64,000 nucleotides of DNA from Peredibacter starrii (GCF_034259205.1 NZ_CP139487.1:3968001-4032000); one strand, 5' to 3'. Shown: positions 26,773 through 35,865, counted from the stretch's first letter. The notes: generated by a model from the sequence alone, not told the origin. Numbers and translations are program-made.

Positions 26773-27882
26773 TTATAATAGAACTCTTGAGAGAAATTTT
26801 TCCTGAGTGTGATTTGCAGACATAGGTGACGCTTGGCCAAGCAGACGAAGTGTCGGGAAATCAAAGCCCATTTGTTCGATAGCAGCATCCTTAACATCCG
26901 AAATAAACATTTCTTCGTCAAAACGGATGTACTCTTTGCTGATGTGTTTTTCGATATCAGGGAACACACGATCAAGCACTCGCTTCATAAGTTTAATCTT
27001 ACCGGCAAGGTCTTCAGATTGCGGTTCTTCCTCATGAATCAGGAACAACACGTGGCAAAGCTGCTCTTTATTTTGATAATTGTATGAATCGAATTCCACC
27101 AAGAAGTGACCCCATTCGTGAGTCATACTTTGTGGAATGAATAATGTTTTCTCTTCTGGATAAACTTCTTTATTTAGTTTCCAGGTCACAGAAATGGCCG
27201 CCTGAACTTTAACCGATGAACAAACATCGATGAGCTCGGCAGTTAGTTGTTCTTTGTTGTGGAGAAGATTCAAAAACTTTTTTGGAGACATTGAGACATA
27301 TAGAAATTCAGTCGTCAGAGTCGAAAAATCTTTGAACGATAGGTGCCATTCTTTTTTATCTACAAGCTCATCTGGGGCCATTTTCTCAATGGCCTCAAAC
27401 ATTCTGATCTCAGAATGATCTTTTAAAGTCTGATCCAGGTTTTCCCAGTCTTCAGCTGAAAAAAGGCTCGCTAGCTCAAGCTTGTAACCTTTATTGATGA
27501 AGAACTCCTCGCCTGCTTGCAGATCCATTGATTTCGCCCTTCCGCCGAAATCATGAAACTTTCCGTCCTTGTAAAAAGTCGCATCTTTTTGCTGAGGAAG
27601 AATCTTTGCATCATGAAATTTACGGTAGATCGATTCAACTGCCGAGGCAGATCGAAGATGAGAAACGCCAAATTCATAGTTCTCAACCAGATTCTGGCGA
27701 TTGATCGGTCTTGAAGTAATGAGACGAACAGATTCATCCGGAAAGGACTTTCTGATCTCAATCAACTTCAAAACGGCGCCTAAATCCTGGCCAATAATGA
27801 TGTGACGGTAATGTTTAGAGGAAACTTTATCAGAAGTTCCACTCTTGGAATCTTTAAAACGCTTTAGTAGACCAAAACTCAT
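26773..27882 (-). CDS. Rossmann-like protein, possibly a degenerate FAD/NAD-binding oxidoreductase
   Basis: A 369-aa protein from ATG 27882. Near the N-terminus, HYRHIIIGQDLGAVLKLIEI and then VRLITSRPIN resemble the first beta-alpha-beta unit of FAD-dependent oxidoreductases. The usual G-x-G-x-x-G is reduced to G-Q-D-L-G, so cofactor binding is doubtful. The rest (for example SMTHEWGHFLVEFDSY and LCHVLFLIHEEEP) is unfamiliar. It has no signal peptide. A TATAAG ends 8 nt before the ATG. It is upstream of, and probably co-transcribed with, the small barrel gene. Confidence 0.55.
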   Translation of the reverse strand: MSFGLLKRFKDSKSGTSDKVSSKHYRHIIIGQDLGAVLKLIEIRKSFPDESVRLITSRPINRQNLVENYEFGVSHLRSASAVESIYRKFHDAKILPQQKDATFYKDGKFHDFGGRAKSMDLQAGEEFFINKGYKLELASLFSAEDWENLDQTLKDHSEIRMFEAIEKMAPDELVDKKEWHLSFKDFSTLTTEFLYVSMSPKKFLNLLHNKEQLTAELIDVCSSVKVQAAISVTWKLNKEVYPEEKTLFIPQSMTHEWGHFLVEFDSYNYQNKEQLCHVLFLIHEEEPQSEDLAGKIKLMKRVLDRVFPDIEKHISKEYIRFDEEMFISDVKDAAIEQMGFDFPTLRLLGQASPMSANHTQEKFLSRVLL

Positions 27883-27893
27883 GGGCAAATCTT

Positions 27894-27925
27894 ATAAAAA
27901 AAAAACCACTCTTACGAGTGGCTTT
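27894..27925 (-). terminator. Rho-independent terminator after mltD
   Basis: CCACTC / GAGTGG stem with a TTAC loop and a long U-tract on the minus strand. It overlaps the putative promoter of the next gene downstream. Confidence 0.85.
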
Positions 27926-27953
27926 TCTTTAAAAAAGATTTTTAAGTGTTTTA

Positions 27954-29447
27954 TTAACGAATGGCCAGACGATCACCAGGAAGAATTGAACGTCTCTTGA
28001 TGATATGACGGTTAGTTCGAATGATTGTACTCATCGGAACACCTGTTCTTTGGGCCACGCGCCACAATGTATCGCCTTTTTTCACTGTATAGAACACAGA
28101 AGGGTTCTTAATCAGCTTACCTTTCTTCCCATAAGAAGAGATCAGACGATCGTAACTACGACGACGAGAGTTTCTTTTAGTAGATTTCTCATAAATGTCA
28201 GCATACATGCTGGCGTGAAGAGAATGATCTTCGCGAAATGGAAGATAAACAACAGTTTTTGGTCCAAGCTTCTTGTCTGAGATATCAGGGTTGATCTCGG
28301 CCAGAACATCTACCGGAACTTTGAACTTACGAGAAATGTGCTGAAGTGAAGACTGACCATTTGTCACATAAGTTTTAAAGCTATCAGCAACTACTGAATC
28401 TTTATCTTTATACTCATCCCATGCGTCTTTCGCGCCTACTGGAACACGAAGTGGATACGTTTCTACATAAGGAGGGATTTGCCATCTCGTTACTTCAGGG
28501 TTGTAACGTTTAACTTCTTCGAAATCTAGCTCAAGAACTTCCGCCACTTCGTAAAGATCGGCGTTACCTTTTACCATGATTTCTTCGTAATCAAGGGCCT
28601 TCTCAAATTCGATATCAGTAAAACCAAATACGTCTAAGTTTTTACCAATGATCGCAAGGGCCATGATTTTAGGAACATAGTTCTTTGTTTCCGGACGAAG
28701 GTAACGACCCTTCGACATTTGCCAGAAATCTTTCGTGCGGTACATGCGAATCGCGCGTGCGACTTTCCCTTCTCCAGCGTTGTAACCAGCGGCCGCTAGT
28801 TCCCAAGAACCGAATAGACCGTGAAGCATCTTTAGATAGTTTGCAGCTGCGATCGTGGCCTTAAGTGGGTCACGTCTCTCATCTACATACCAGTCAATGT
28901 TAAGACCGAATTTTTTCCCAGTGGCTGGCATGAACTGCCAAGGACCAACCGCTTTCGCCCAAGAGCGAGCGTGGTTTTGGAAACCAGATTCTGCCATTGC
29001 TAGATAAATAAGATCGCGTGGAAGACCATTGTCCGCCATGATTTTTGAAAGAACTGGGGCATAACGACCAGCACGTTGAGTGTAGTTCACGAAATGCTTA
29101 CGACCGCGGCCAGTGAAGAACTTCACCCACATAGCAGTCTGTTTATTCCAAGTAACAGGAATATCAAATTTTGTATTAGTAAGACCTAGCTCACGAGCTG
29201 CCTCAGGAGAGATCTCATAAGTTTGAAGTGGAGCTGTAAATGTAAGCTCATGGGCAGATCCATGGATACAGCCAGAACAATTAGGAAGATCTTTTTCAAT
29301 TAGTTGTTCTTGAACACGATAATACTCGGCCTGTTCAGCAACGGAAGGATTATAGGATTTTTTACGGGATGCTTTTTTGGTGGTCGTTGTCGAACATGCC
29401 GTAAGAAGCAAAACTGCAAGCGGCATCATGGCCATCATTTTCATCAT
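27954..29447 (-). CDS. mltD: Membrane-bound lytic murein transglycosylase (MltD-like)
   Basis: A 497-aa lipoprotein (lipobox LLTAC near residue 18). The SLT lysozyme-like domain has the catalytic Glu in MAESGF, then AVGPWQFMPATG and AAGYNAGEGK. Two LysM-type modules follow: QSSLQHISRKFKVPVDVLAEIN and, at the end, YTVKKGDTLWRVAQRTGVPM. It cleaves glycan strands to 1,6-anhydro ends at the outer-membrane side of the wall. AAGGA lies upstream of the ATG. The 268 bp upstream hold only the promoter of the divergent gene. Confidence 0.93.
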   Translation of the reverse strand: MMKMMAMMPLAVLLLTACSTTTTKKASRKKSYNPSVAEQAEYYRVQEQLIEKDLPNCSGCIHGSAHELTFTAPLQTYEISPEAARELGLTNTKFDIPVTWNKQTAMWVKFFTGRGRKHFVNYTQRAGRYAPVLSKIMADNGLPRDLIYLAMAESGFQNHARSWAKAVGPWQFMPATGKKFGLNIDWYVDERRDPLKATIAAANYLKMLHGLFGSWELAAAGYNAGEGKVARAIRMYRTKDFWQMSKGRYLRPETKNYVPKIMALAIIGKNLDVFGFTDIEFEKALDYEEIMVKGNADLYEVAEVLELDFEEVKRYNPEVTRWQIPPYVETYPLRVPVGAKDAWDEYKDKDSVVADSFKTYVTNGQSSLQHISRKFKVPVDVLAEINPDISDKKLGPKTVVYLPFREDHSLHASMYADIYEKSTKRNSRRRSYDRLISSYGKKGKLIKNPSVFYTVKKGDTLWRVAQRTGVPMSTIIRTNRHIIKRRSILPGDRLAIR

Positions 29448-29699
29448 CTTTAATCCTTAATCTTCCGGGAGTAAGTAGGATTTCCCCGTCTATTAAACAG
29501 AATAATCCATTTGAACTTTCACCCCAAGAAGGCAAAAAAATTTTGTCCCGATGAGCTATAAACAAAGTCAATTCAGTGACTTGAGTACAACTTCCTGTAG
29601 GACCAAAAACACGCTTTACTTAAACACAAATCTTTGCTTTTTGAAATCTTAACTAAAAGAGTCAAATACCTAGAAAGAGGAACTTCTGTTCTCAAAAGG

Positions 29700-29708
29700 T
29701 GCTAAAAT
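29700..29708 (+). promoter_or_regulatory. Extended -10 (TGcTAAAAT) directly before the start of the next gene
   Basis: The element ends 7 nt before ATG 29716 and there is no SD, predicting a leaderless transcript. No clear -35 box is visible in the upstream 268 bp, and I see nothing else there. Confidence 0.5.
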
Positions 29709-29715
29709 AAATGTT

Positions 29716-30231
29716 ATGTTAAAACTCCTTATCATCTTGCCATGCCTCATCCTCATGTTTCAACCCTTAAACGCTAAAGTTGAAGCGCCTAATTACAATT
29801 TTAGTCTCGATACATTGAATGATTTCATGCCGGGTAAGACAGAAGCAGATCTTGAAAAGAAATATGGAAAGCCGGAAGTGATGAGTAATGAAGGGGGAAT
29901 GAAGACTTTAAAATTTCAAGTTGCCCACATCCGCTATAAGTTCCCGGTCATCGTCCAGGTTCGCGAAGGACAGGTTCAGGACTTTTTCGCCCGTCTCCCC
30001 TCTTATTTTCTTCATGATGTGTTTTTTCAGTCGCTGATTAATCGCATGGGTAAACAAACAACTTATAAGAAAACTGGTGAAGAGGCCTACTACACTTGGG
30101 ACGCCAAACCTCTAAAGCATATTTATAGTGCTGCTTGTACCATCACATGCTTTCCCATTTTCTATGCTGTTCATCCGGCCGACATGACTTCGAACCTGCT
30201 GAACAAAATGAGAAAAGCGAATTCGAAATAA
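29716..30231 (+). CDS. Exported SmpA/BamE-like hypothetical protein
   Basis: A 171-aa protein with a signal peptide (cut near LNA-KV). The segment LNDFMPGKTEADLEKKYGKP fits the P-G-x-T-x(2)-D-L-x(3)-Y-G-x-P motif shared by SmpA/OmlA and similar two-layer domains. Two cysteines (CTITC) lie near the end. It resembles the gene at 3616 in layout: signal, motif, beta-rich body. It is convergent with lgt, with 2 bp between the stops. Function unknown. Confidence 0.6.
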   Translation: MLKLLIILPCLILMFQPLNAKVEAPNYNFSLDTLNDFMPGKTEADLEKKYGKPEVMSNEGGMKTLKFQVAHIRYKFPVIVQVREGQVQDFFARLPSYFLHDVFFQSLINRMGKQTTYKKTGEEAYYTWDAKPLKHIYSAACTITCFPIFYAVHPADMTSNLLNKMRKANSK

Positions 30232-30233
30232 TC

Positions 30234-31031
30234 TTAGCGCTGAGTCAAAGGGTTCTTCACGTTGGCCTTCTTAGCAAGCATCAGGATGAAGTACGAAAGT
30301 ACAATCATCGCTAAACACAAGAACTGACCCATTGTGAAGTATCCAAGATAGTAACCGAGCTGCGCATCCGGCTCTCTAAAAAATTCCACGATAAAGCGGA
30401 ACACACCATAGCCCAACAAGAACACCGCACTCACGACGCCGTAGAAACGTTCACGCTTGTGGATGTAGAAAAGAATCGCGAAAAGAAAAATCCCTTCCAG
30501 AAGTCCTTCATAAAGCTGTGAAGGATGACGAGGAAAAGGACCACCGCCAGGAAAAACAATTCCGGCCCATGAATCAGTCACACGTCCATAAAGCTCACCA
30601 TTGATGAAGTTACCAAGACGACCAAAAAGAAGTCCGGGTGAACCGGCAACGGCCAGACAATCCGCAATCTGAAAGAAATGTACGTTGTGTTTTTTAGCGA
30701 ACATTAGAGTCGCTATACACATTCCGAAAACGGCACCGTGGAATGAAAGTCCACCTTTCCAAACCGAAAAGATGTCCATCAGGTTAACTGAATAGTATTC
30801 CCAGTTATAAATGAAAACATAGAAAAGTCGCGCACCAAGAAACATACCGATGATGAGCATCGTTACGTATTTATCAATCGCCTCTTTATCCAAGGGCCAG
30901 AACTTTTTATTGGCAAGATACTTCAATAGGAAGCTACCAACCACAAAGCCCAAAACATACATGGCGCCGTACCAGCGTACTTGTAAAGGTCCAACTGCGA
31001 AAATAACAGGGTCAATCCATTCTTGGTTCAT
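30234..31031 (-). CDS. lgt: Prolipoprotein diacylglyceryl transferase
   Basis: Lgt attaches diacylglycerol from phosphatidylglycerol to the lipobox cysteine. The 265-aa polytopic protein has the signature GRLGNFINGELYGR, the HGAVFG segment with the essential histidine, and a HPSQLYEG motif, with seven hydrophobic segments. It is complete. It would serve the several lipoproteins in this window. A TATAAG ends 9 nt before the ATG. Confidence 0.96.
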   Translation of the reverse strand: MNQEWIDPVIFAVGPLQVRWYGAMYVLGFVVGSFLLKYLANKKFWPLDKEAIDKYVTMLIIGMFLGARLFYVFIYNWEYYSVNLMDIFSVWKGGLSFHGAVFGMCIATLMFAKKHNVHFFQIADCLAVAGSPGLLFGRLGNFINGELYGRVTDSWAGIVFPGGGPFPRHPSQLYEGLLEGIFLFAILFYIHKRERFYGVVSAVFLLGYGVFRFIVEFFREPDAQLGYYLGYFTMGQFLCLAMIVLSYFILMLAKKANVKNPLTQR

Positions 31032-31067
31032 GGAAATTAGCTTATAAAACTAAATGGGTGAAGACAA

Positions 31068-31850
31068 CTAGAGATTAAGCAGGTTTTCCGTCACTGCATA
31101 AGAACCTGTCACCTGAGAGCTGATCTCATAGATGACTTTCTTCATGGAGTGAGAAATGCCATTAAAACTCAGAAGACATGTTGAAACACTTAAAAAAGAA
31201 ATAATGTCTTCGCGAGACATTGAAGTCGGATGACTTACCTCTTTATCTTTTCTTAGGAGTTTAAGCTTTGAGCCCAAGCGGATCTCACCGCCGTTAGTAA
31301 AGATCATTTTCTTTTCAGCATCAATTAGCACAGCTTCACCAAATGATTGGGCCTGCTTCATGACAATGACCGTATCATCTTTAACTGTTCCCCAATAGCA
31401 AAGCACACCTTGTGCTGCCAGTGCCTGAGCAAGATAGCGAACAAGAATAACTCGTAAACCTACCATCTGATCAGTGTGAGAAATTTCAGGACTAATAGCA
31501 AGATCCCAAAAAGTCTTACTATTAGGCACACCCATGACACCTACTTTTCTATAGGTGTAAACGGGAACACCCATTTGAAGAGAAAGAGATTCAGGGCCGT
31601 ATTTATCTAATAGATCGGAACCATTGATTTGCATTTGAAGACGAGCACTGGCCTCTTGAATAGTTAGCATGCGTGTATGAGCACGTTGAAGTTGAATCTT
31701 CTTGGATTCTTTTTCATTCAATTGTCCAAAACCCATCTCAGTTAAAAGATGCGTGAACTTAGTATTCAGTTCTGAGGTTTTAAGGCGAATAAACACCGGA
31801 TAGTCATGTGACTTACGAAATTGAAAATAAACCCATGTAATGTTTTCCAT
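31068..31850 (-). CDS. Hypothetical soluble protein beside the sensor gene
   Basis: A 260-aa protein without signal peptide or membrane segments, with an AGAGG ribosome site. Mixed alpha/beta composition; distinctive stretches are SLQMGVPVYTYRKVGVMGVP and GLRVILVRYLAQALAAQGVL. I do not recognise a family. It lies 51 bp downstream of the membrane sensor-like gene and may be co-transcribed with it. Confidence 0.55.
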   Translation of the reverse strand: MENITWVYFQFRKSHDYPVFIRLKTSELNTKFTHLLTEMGFGQLNEKESKKIQLQRAHTRMLTIQEASARLQMQINGSDLLDKYGPESLSLQMGVPVYTYRKVGVMGVPNSKTFWDLAISPEISHTDQMVGLRVILVRYLAQALAAQGVLCYWGTVKDDTVIVMKQAQSFGEAVLIDAEKKMIFTNGGEIRLGSKLKLLRKDKEVSHPTSMSREDIISFLSVSTCLLSFNGISHSMKKVIYEISSQVTGSYAVTENLLNL

Positions 31851-31901
31851 ACAAACCTCTTATCCATCTATTCGGTATTAAGAGATGATTAATGAGAAAC
31901 T

Positions 31902-32789
31902 TTAGTTGGAGTCATCTGATCGGGTATTCTTGTCTCCATCTAACTCATTTACGAGATTCAAGACCTCTTGATCAGAGAGCATTTCGGGACCATGCCAGCG
32001 AACATGAGATTCAGTCTGATTCAAAATCTCATTCAAATCGGTCAGCTTGGCAATGCTCTTCTCCATGATGGATATCATTTCATCATCAGGAGGAAGTCTC
32101 TTACTTAAAATGAAAGTGGCAATCTTCAAGGTTTGAATGGGTGTATTGGTGCGATCACGAATATTTAAAAATATTTTGGCCACTTTTTCGTAGGCCTCTG
32201 CTTCTGCATGCTTGATACTAAGTTCACGGATGATCTTCTCATCACGATAACGAAAAAATAAAAGAAACAAAGACACAATTCCAAAGAGCATGGTGGAAGT
32301 AGGTTCAAAACCAAGAATCACCATTTGTAAATTTGGTATATCAAAATGAGTCCACATCACAATGGCCTCAATCCCAAAGATAATCATCAACAAGAGATTC
32401 ACCCAGAAAGGACCCGGGACGAGGAAAGCAAGGGCAAAGAAATGAAGCTTAATAGCAGTGAAAGGACTAAACGCTAATGAGTGTGTAATGTAAATGACGT
32501 GCTGGTGCCAGGTTAAAAAATAGTAAGGTCCGTATATGAGAATAAACAGTGCCAATGCCAAATTGATCGTCCATTTTTTTCTGGCGAGAAAAGCAATGAC
32601 AAGTCCCAAAACCGAAATCGCAACATGCACCCATTGAAACTTCAGATGTAAGTCATCATGATATTTTTCGGGAGAAGCATAGATCACAAGAAGAGTCGTC
32701 GTCATAACGAGGAAAGCAAGCGTCACTATAACATTCCAGGAGGCATGTTTTCGAACACTCAAACCTAGCTGCCCAAAGTTCGTTTTCAT
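31902..32789 (-). CDS. Six-TM membrane protein with a degenerate histidine-kinase-like helix, no ATPase
   Basis: A 295-aa protein: six hydrophobic segments in the first about 190 residues, then a helical linker (EKIIRELSIKHAEAEAYEKV) and a segment IFLNIRDRTNTPIQTLKIA. That segment resembles a DHp helix in which the phospho-accepting His is replaced (D-R-T-N-T-P-I in place of H-E-x-R-T-P-L). No HATPase_c domain follows. The gene is divergent from the aminotransferase-reductase fusion gene, sharing the region with the palindrome and sigma-54 promoter, so a regulatory link is plausible but unproven. Confidence 0.6.
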   Translation of the reverse strand: MKTNFGQLGLSVRKHASWNVIVTLAFLVMTTTLLVIYASPEKYHDDLHLKFQWVHVAISVLGLVIAFLARKKWTINLALALFILIYGPYYFLTWHQHVIYITHSLAFSPFTAIKLHFFALAFLVPGPFWVNLLLMIIFGIEAIVMWTHFDIPNLQMVILGFEPTSTMLFGIVSLFLLFFRYRDEKIIRELSIKHAEAEAYEKVAKIFLNIRDRTNTPIQTLKIATFILSKRLPPDDEMISIMEKSIAKLTDLNEILNQTESHVRWHGPEMLSDQEVLNLVNELDGDKNTRSDDSN

Positions 32790-32851
32790 CCCCCAAGGCT
32801 AATAGAAGAAAAATCCCCTGTAATTTGAGACGCATTAGTCGTTTTCACGAA

Positions 32852-32870
32852 GTGTCTAAACTTTAGACAC
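32852..32870. promoter_or_regulatory. 19-bp perfect palindrome, candidate activator site
   Basis: GTGTCTAAA-C-TTTAGACAC has perfect 9-bp arms around one base. An extra half site TTTAGACG lies at 32880-32887. The core GTCTAAACTTTAGAC recurs at 56869. Its centre is about 92 bp upstream of the start predicted from the sigma-54 promoter, the usual place for an enhancer-binding protein. Confidence 0.6.
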
Positions 32871-32926
32871 ATGCTTTTTTTTAGACGGGAAAAGCAATTT
32901 TTAAGCATTTGTTAAGGGCACATCAG

Positions 32927-32942
32927 TGGCATGGGAATTGCT
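32927..32942 (+). promoter_or_regulatory. Sigma-54 (-24/-12) promoter
   Basis: TGGCATGGGAATTGCT matches the RpoN consensus TGGCAYG-N4-TTGCW, with GG (32928-32929) and GC (32940-32941) exactly 10 bp apart. The start of transcription would be near 32953, 3 nt before ATG 32956. An in-frame GTG at 32926 overlaps this element and is rejected as a start. Confidence 0.65.
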
Positions 32943-32955
32943 TATAGAAAACCAA

Positions 32956-35865
32956 ATGACTATACAACAAACCTTGCTCTTGAATCAAAAGTTAAAGACC
33001 ACGGCCGACAAGGACCTCTTCTCGTATTACGCCCGTCCTTTGACTTCAAAACTCCTTGAGACAATGGAACTCGCCAAGCACTTTTATCATGGTGAGGGTG
33101 ACTATCTATTCTATGAAAAAGATCAAAAAATTCACCGTGTATTAGATCTAACTGGTGGCTATGGAGCAAATATCCTGGGCCACAGAAACCCTCATATTCT
33201 GGCGAAAGTTCAAGAGTGGCATGACAAAGGTTCACCTTCTCTTACACAGGGAAGTATCCGACAGGAAGCAGGCAAACTCGCGAAAAGAATTTCAGACACT
33301 CTTCATCAGGAGACCGGTGAAGGTCCTTGGATCACAACTTTTTCAAACTCAGGAACTGAGGCGGTTGAAGCAGCTCTAAAACACTGTTTGATCTACTTTG
33401 GTCATAAACTAATTGAAGTAGAGCAAGAGATTGAAAAAGAAATGAATGTTGCCCTCATTAAAATCAAGCGTTCACATGAGAACATTCAGGCAAAGTTTGT
33501 CCGTAATCTTCGTGTTGAGTTAACTGAAAAGATCTCTGATCTAAAGATGAATGAAGAAAGAAAGTCCTACTTCATTCACCAAATCAACAATGCTCTTGAT
33601 ATTGATGAACTCGTTTCATTGATTAGAGACATTAATAAAAAACAACTTTCTCAAAGACCTGGTTTCCTTGCTCTTGAAAAAGGCTATCACGGGAAGACCA
33701 TGGGTTCTCTTGGCCTTACATTCAATGAGGGTTTCAGAGCTCCATTCTATTTAGGCGGAGATGACAACAAAACCACTAAATTTATTTCTCAATACATTGA
33801 TCAATTAAGCTTCGAGAAAATTATTGAAGATTCAAAGCAGGATTTGATCTTCATCTCTGAAACTCCAAATGGAGTCGGCTGGGCCAAGCACTCATTCTCA
33901 CTTCTTGCCGGTGCATTTGTTGAACCGATTCAAGGTGAGGCAGGAGTTCTGCCGGTTAATACTCCATTTTTAGCACTTCTAAAAAAATTCTCACTTCAAG
34001 AAGATTTCCTTCTTGTGTTTGATGAAATTCAGGCGGGGATGTACCGTACTGGAAAAATGGCCTCAGGAACTCATACTGATATTACGCCTGATATCTATAC
34101 TTTCTCTAAGTCTCTTGGTGGTGGTATTGCAAAAATCGCTGCGACATCAATTAACAACAGAAAATATGTAGAGGACTTCGGATTCCTTCATACTTCTACT
34201 TTCAGTGATGATTATTTCTCATCAAGCGTGGCCCTAGAGGTTCTAAATGTACTTCAAGGCGAAAATTCACCTCTTACTGAAGGGCTTAAGACGGCTGATT
34301 TCATGGTCGCTCGTCTTGAATGGCTGCGTTCAAAATACCCGAACATTATTAAAGAAATTCGCGGTAAAGGCATGATGCTGGCGATTGAGTTCTATGACAT
34401 CTTTAAAGAGATGGGCTTTGAATTTAAAACAATTTGCGACTCAAATATGCAGGGTTATATGATGGCCTCGGTTCTTCTGAACCATGAGAACATCCGTATG
34501 AGTCCTTCCCTATCAAATAATTTAACTTTGAGAATTGCTCCAAGTCTTTACTTCACGATTATCCAAGTAGAAGAACTTATCCAGGCCCTTGATAATATGG
34601 GCCGTGCTCTAAATGAGCGTAATGTTGCCTACTTCTTATCTTCGATTTATCCAGGCGAAGCAGTTACCAATGAAATGACTGATGCGCTTAAAACGGAAGT
34701 TACGGGCGAAAGACCAATCAGCGTTTTTCTTTGCCACCTAATTGATGAAGCTCACATTAAAAAAGTAACGAAATCACTTAAAGGTGTTCAAGGGGAAAGA
34801 CTCCTCAGAAAACTTGCTCTTCCAAAAGATCTGGCTGAATTCGAAATTTATCACGCTCAAACTATTGTGGATAACAATGGTGTTGAGATGGATGTGGTGA
34901 TGCTTGGGATTCCGGTGACATCAGAAGAACTAAAGAAAACATTTACTTCAAGAAACAAATATAAAGTCGTTCAAAAAGTTCAAAATGCAGTGGATTTCGC
35001 CAAAGAAATTGGAGCTTCAACTGTTGGCCTGGGTCAATTCACTTCAATTGTTTCGGGCAACGGCCTGTATCTTAACTCGCGTGGAATGAACCTTACGACC
35101 GGTAACGCTTATACAATCTCTCTAACTGTGCAATCTGCTATTCGTTCAGCAGAAGAGAAGAACATTGATCTTAAGAATTCAACCGTTGCCCTTATCGGCG
35201 CAGCCGGGAATATCATGTCAGTGGCAACTAGCCTCATGGCAGATCATGTTGGCAAGGTGATCATGCTTCACCACTCGCCTCTTGAATCAAGCTTAAAATA
35301 CCAAGAAGCAACGAAACGCATTCTGGATGAAATCGCGGCATCAAAGGCCGATTCAAAAGTCGTGGAAATTGTTTCTAAACATTGGAAAGACAGAGACCTA
35401 TTGAAGTTCTTAAATAACGAAGAAGTAAAAGAAGTATTCGTAGCTTCGGCCGATATCACTCAAATTAAAGAGGCCGACATGGTTCTGTGTGGAGCAAGCG
35501 CCTCGAATGGTTTCTTGAGCCTGGATCTTTTTAAACAAAACGCAGTAGTGGTTGATGTGGCCGTTCCTCCATCAATCAAACCTGAAATGATCGCAAAAAT
35601 TGAATCGGAAAGACCTGATCTGACTTATCACCTTGGTGGCGTGGCCTCAATTCCACAAGACCAATCTCTAAATTTCATTGTGTTCCCTCTTGGCCACAAT
35701 GAATGTTACGCCTGCATGGCCGAGACCTTCTCACTAGGTTTTAGCGGTAAGAAGAATTTCCTTAATATCGGTGATTTAAGTAAAGACATCGTCATGGAAG
35801 TTCAAGACATTTCTAAGAGTGTGGGATTCACATTAGGTAAAGTTAAAACAAAAAGCTCTCTATAA
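32956..35865 (+). CDS. Class III aminotransferase fused to acyl-ACP-reductase-like domain
   Basis: A 969-aa two-part enzyme. Residues about 30-560 are a fold-type I, class III PLP aminotransferase: SGTEA at 132-136, KGYHGKTMGSLGLT, FVEPIQGEAGV, VFDEIQAGMYRTGK, and the PLP lysine Lys385 in FSKSLGGG. A roughly 80-residue charged helical insert (about 153-233) splits SGTEA from KGYHGKT. Residues about 640-969 match the cyanobacterial acyl-ACP reductase type: GLGQFTSIV (691-699), LTTGNAYT, the Rossmann motif VALIGAAGNIMS (from 744), and a cysteine in ECYACMAE (Cys920) at the place of the catalytic cysteine of AAR. Reduction of an acyl thioester to an aldehyde followed by transamination to an amine is the inferred reaction. 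The promoter is sigma-54 type. The 3' end overlaps the convergent acyltransferase by 6 bp. Confidence 0.8.
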   Translation: MTIQQTLLLNQKLKTTADKDLFSYYARPLTSKLLETMELAKHFYHGEGDYLFYEKDQKIHRVLDLTGGYGANILGHRNPHILAKVQEWHDKGSPSLTQGSIRQEAGKLAKRISDTLHQETGEGPWITTFSNSGTEAVEAALKHCLIYFGHKLIEVEQEIEKEMNVALIKIKRSHENIQAKFVRNLRVELTEKISDLKMNEERKSYFIHQINNALDIDELVSLIRDINKKQLSQRPGFLALEKGYHGKTMGSLGLTFNEGFRAPFYLGGDDNKTTKFISQYIDQLSFEKIIEDSKQDLIFISETPNGVGWAKHSFSLLAGAFVEPIQGEAGVLPVNTPFLALLKKFSLQEDFLLVFDEIQAGMYRTGKMASGTHTDITPDIYTFSKSLGGGIAKIAATSINNRKYVEDFGFLHTSTFSDDYFSSSVALEVLNVLQGENSPLTEGLKTADFMVARLEWLRSKYPNIIKEIRGKGMMLAIEFYDIFKEMGFEFKTICDSNMQGYMMASVLLNHENIRMSPSLSNNLTLRIAPSLYFTIIQVEELIQALDNMGRALNERNVAYFLSSIYPGEAVTNEMTDALKTEVTGERPISVFLCHLIDEAHIKKVTKSLKGVQGERLLRKLALPKDLAEFEIYHAQTIVDNNGVEMDVVMLGIPVTSEELKKTFTSRNKYKVVQKVQNAVDFAKEIGASTVGLGQFTSIVSGNGLYLNSRGMNLTTGNAYTISLTVQSAIRSAEEKNIDLKNSTVALIGAAGNIMSVATSLMADHVGKVIMLHHSPLESSLKYQEATKRILDEIAASKADSKVVEIVSKHWKDRDLLKFLNNEEVKEVFVASADITQIKEADMVLCGASASNGFLSLDLFKQNAVVVDVAVPPSIKPEMIAKIESERPDLTYHLGGVASIPQDQSLNFIVFPLGHNECYACMAETFSLGFSGKKNFLNIGDLSKDIVMEVQDISKSVGFTLGKVKTKSSL

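Noticed and set aside
32926-32955. GTG start giving a 979-aa version of the fusion protein
   Set aside because: It lies inside the sigma-54 promoter and has no SD; ATG 32956 follows the predicted transcription start and begins the conserved part.
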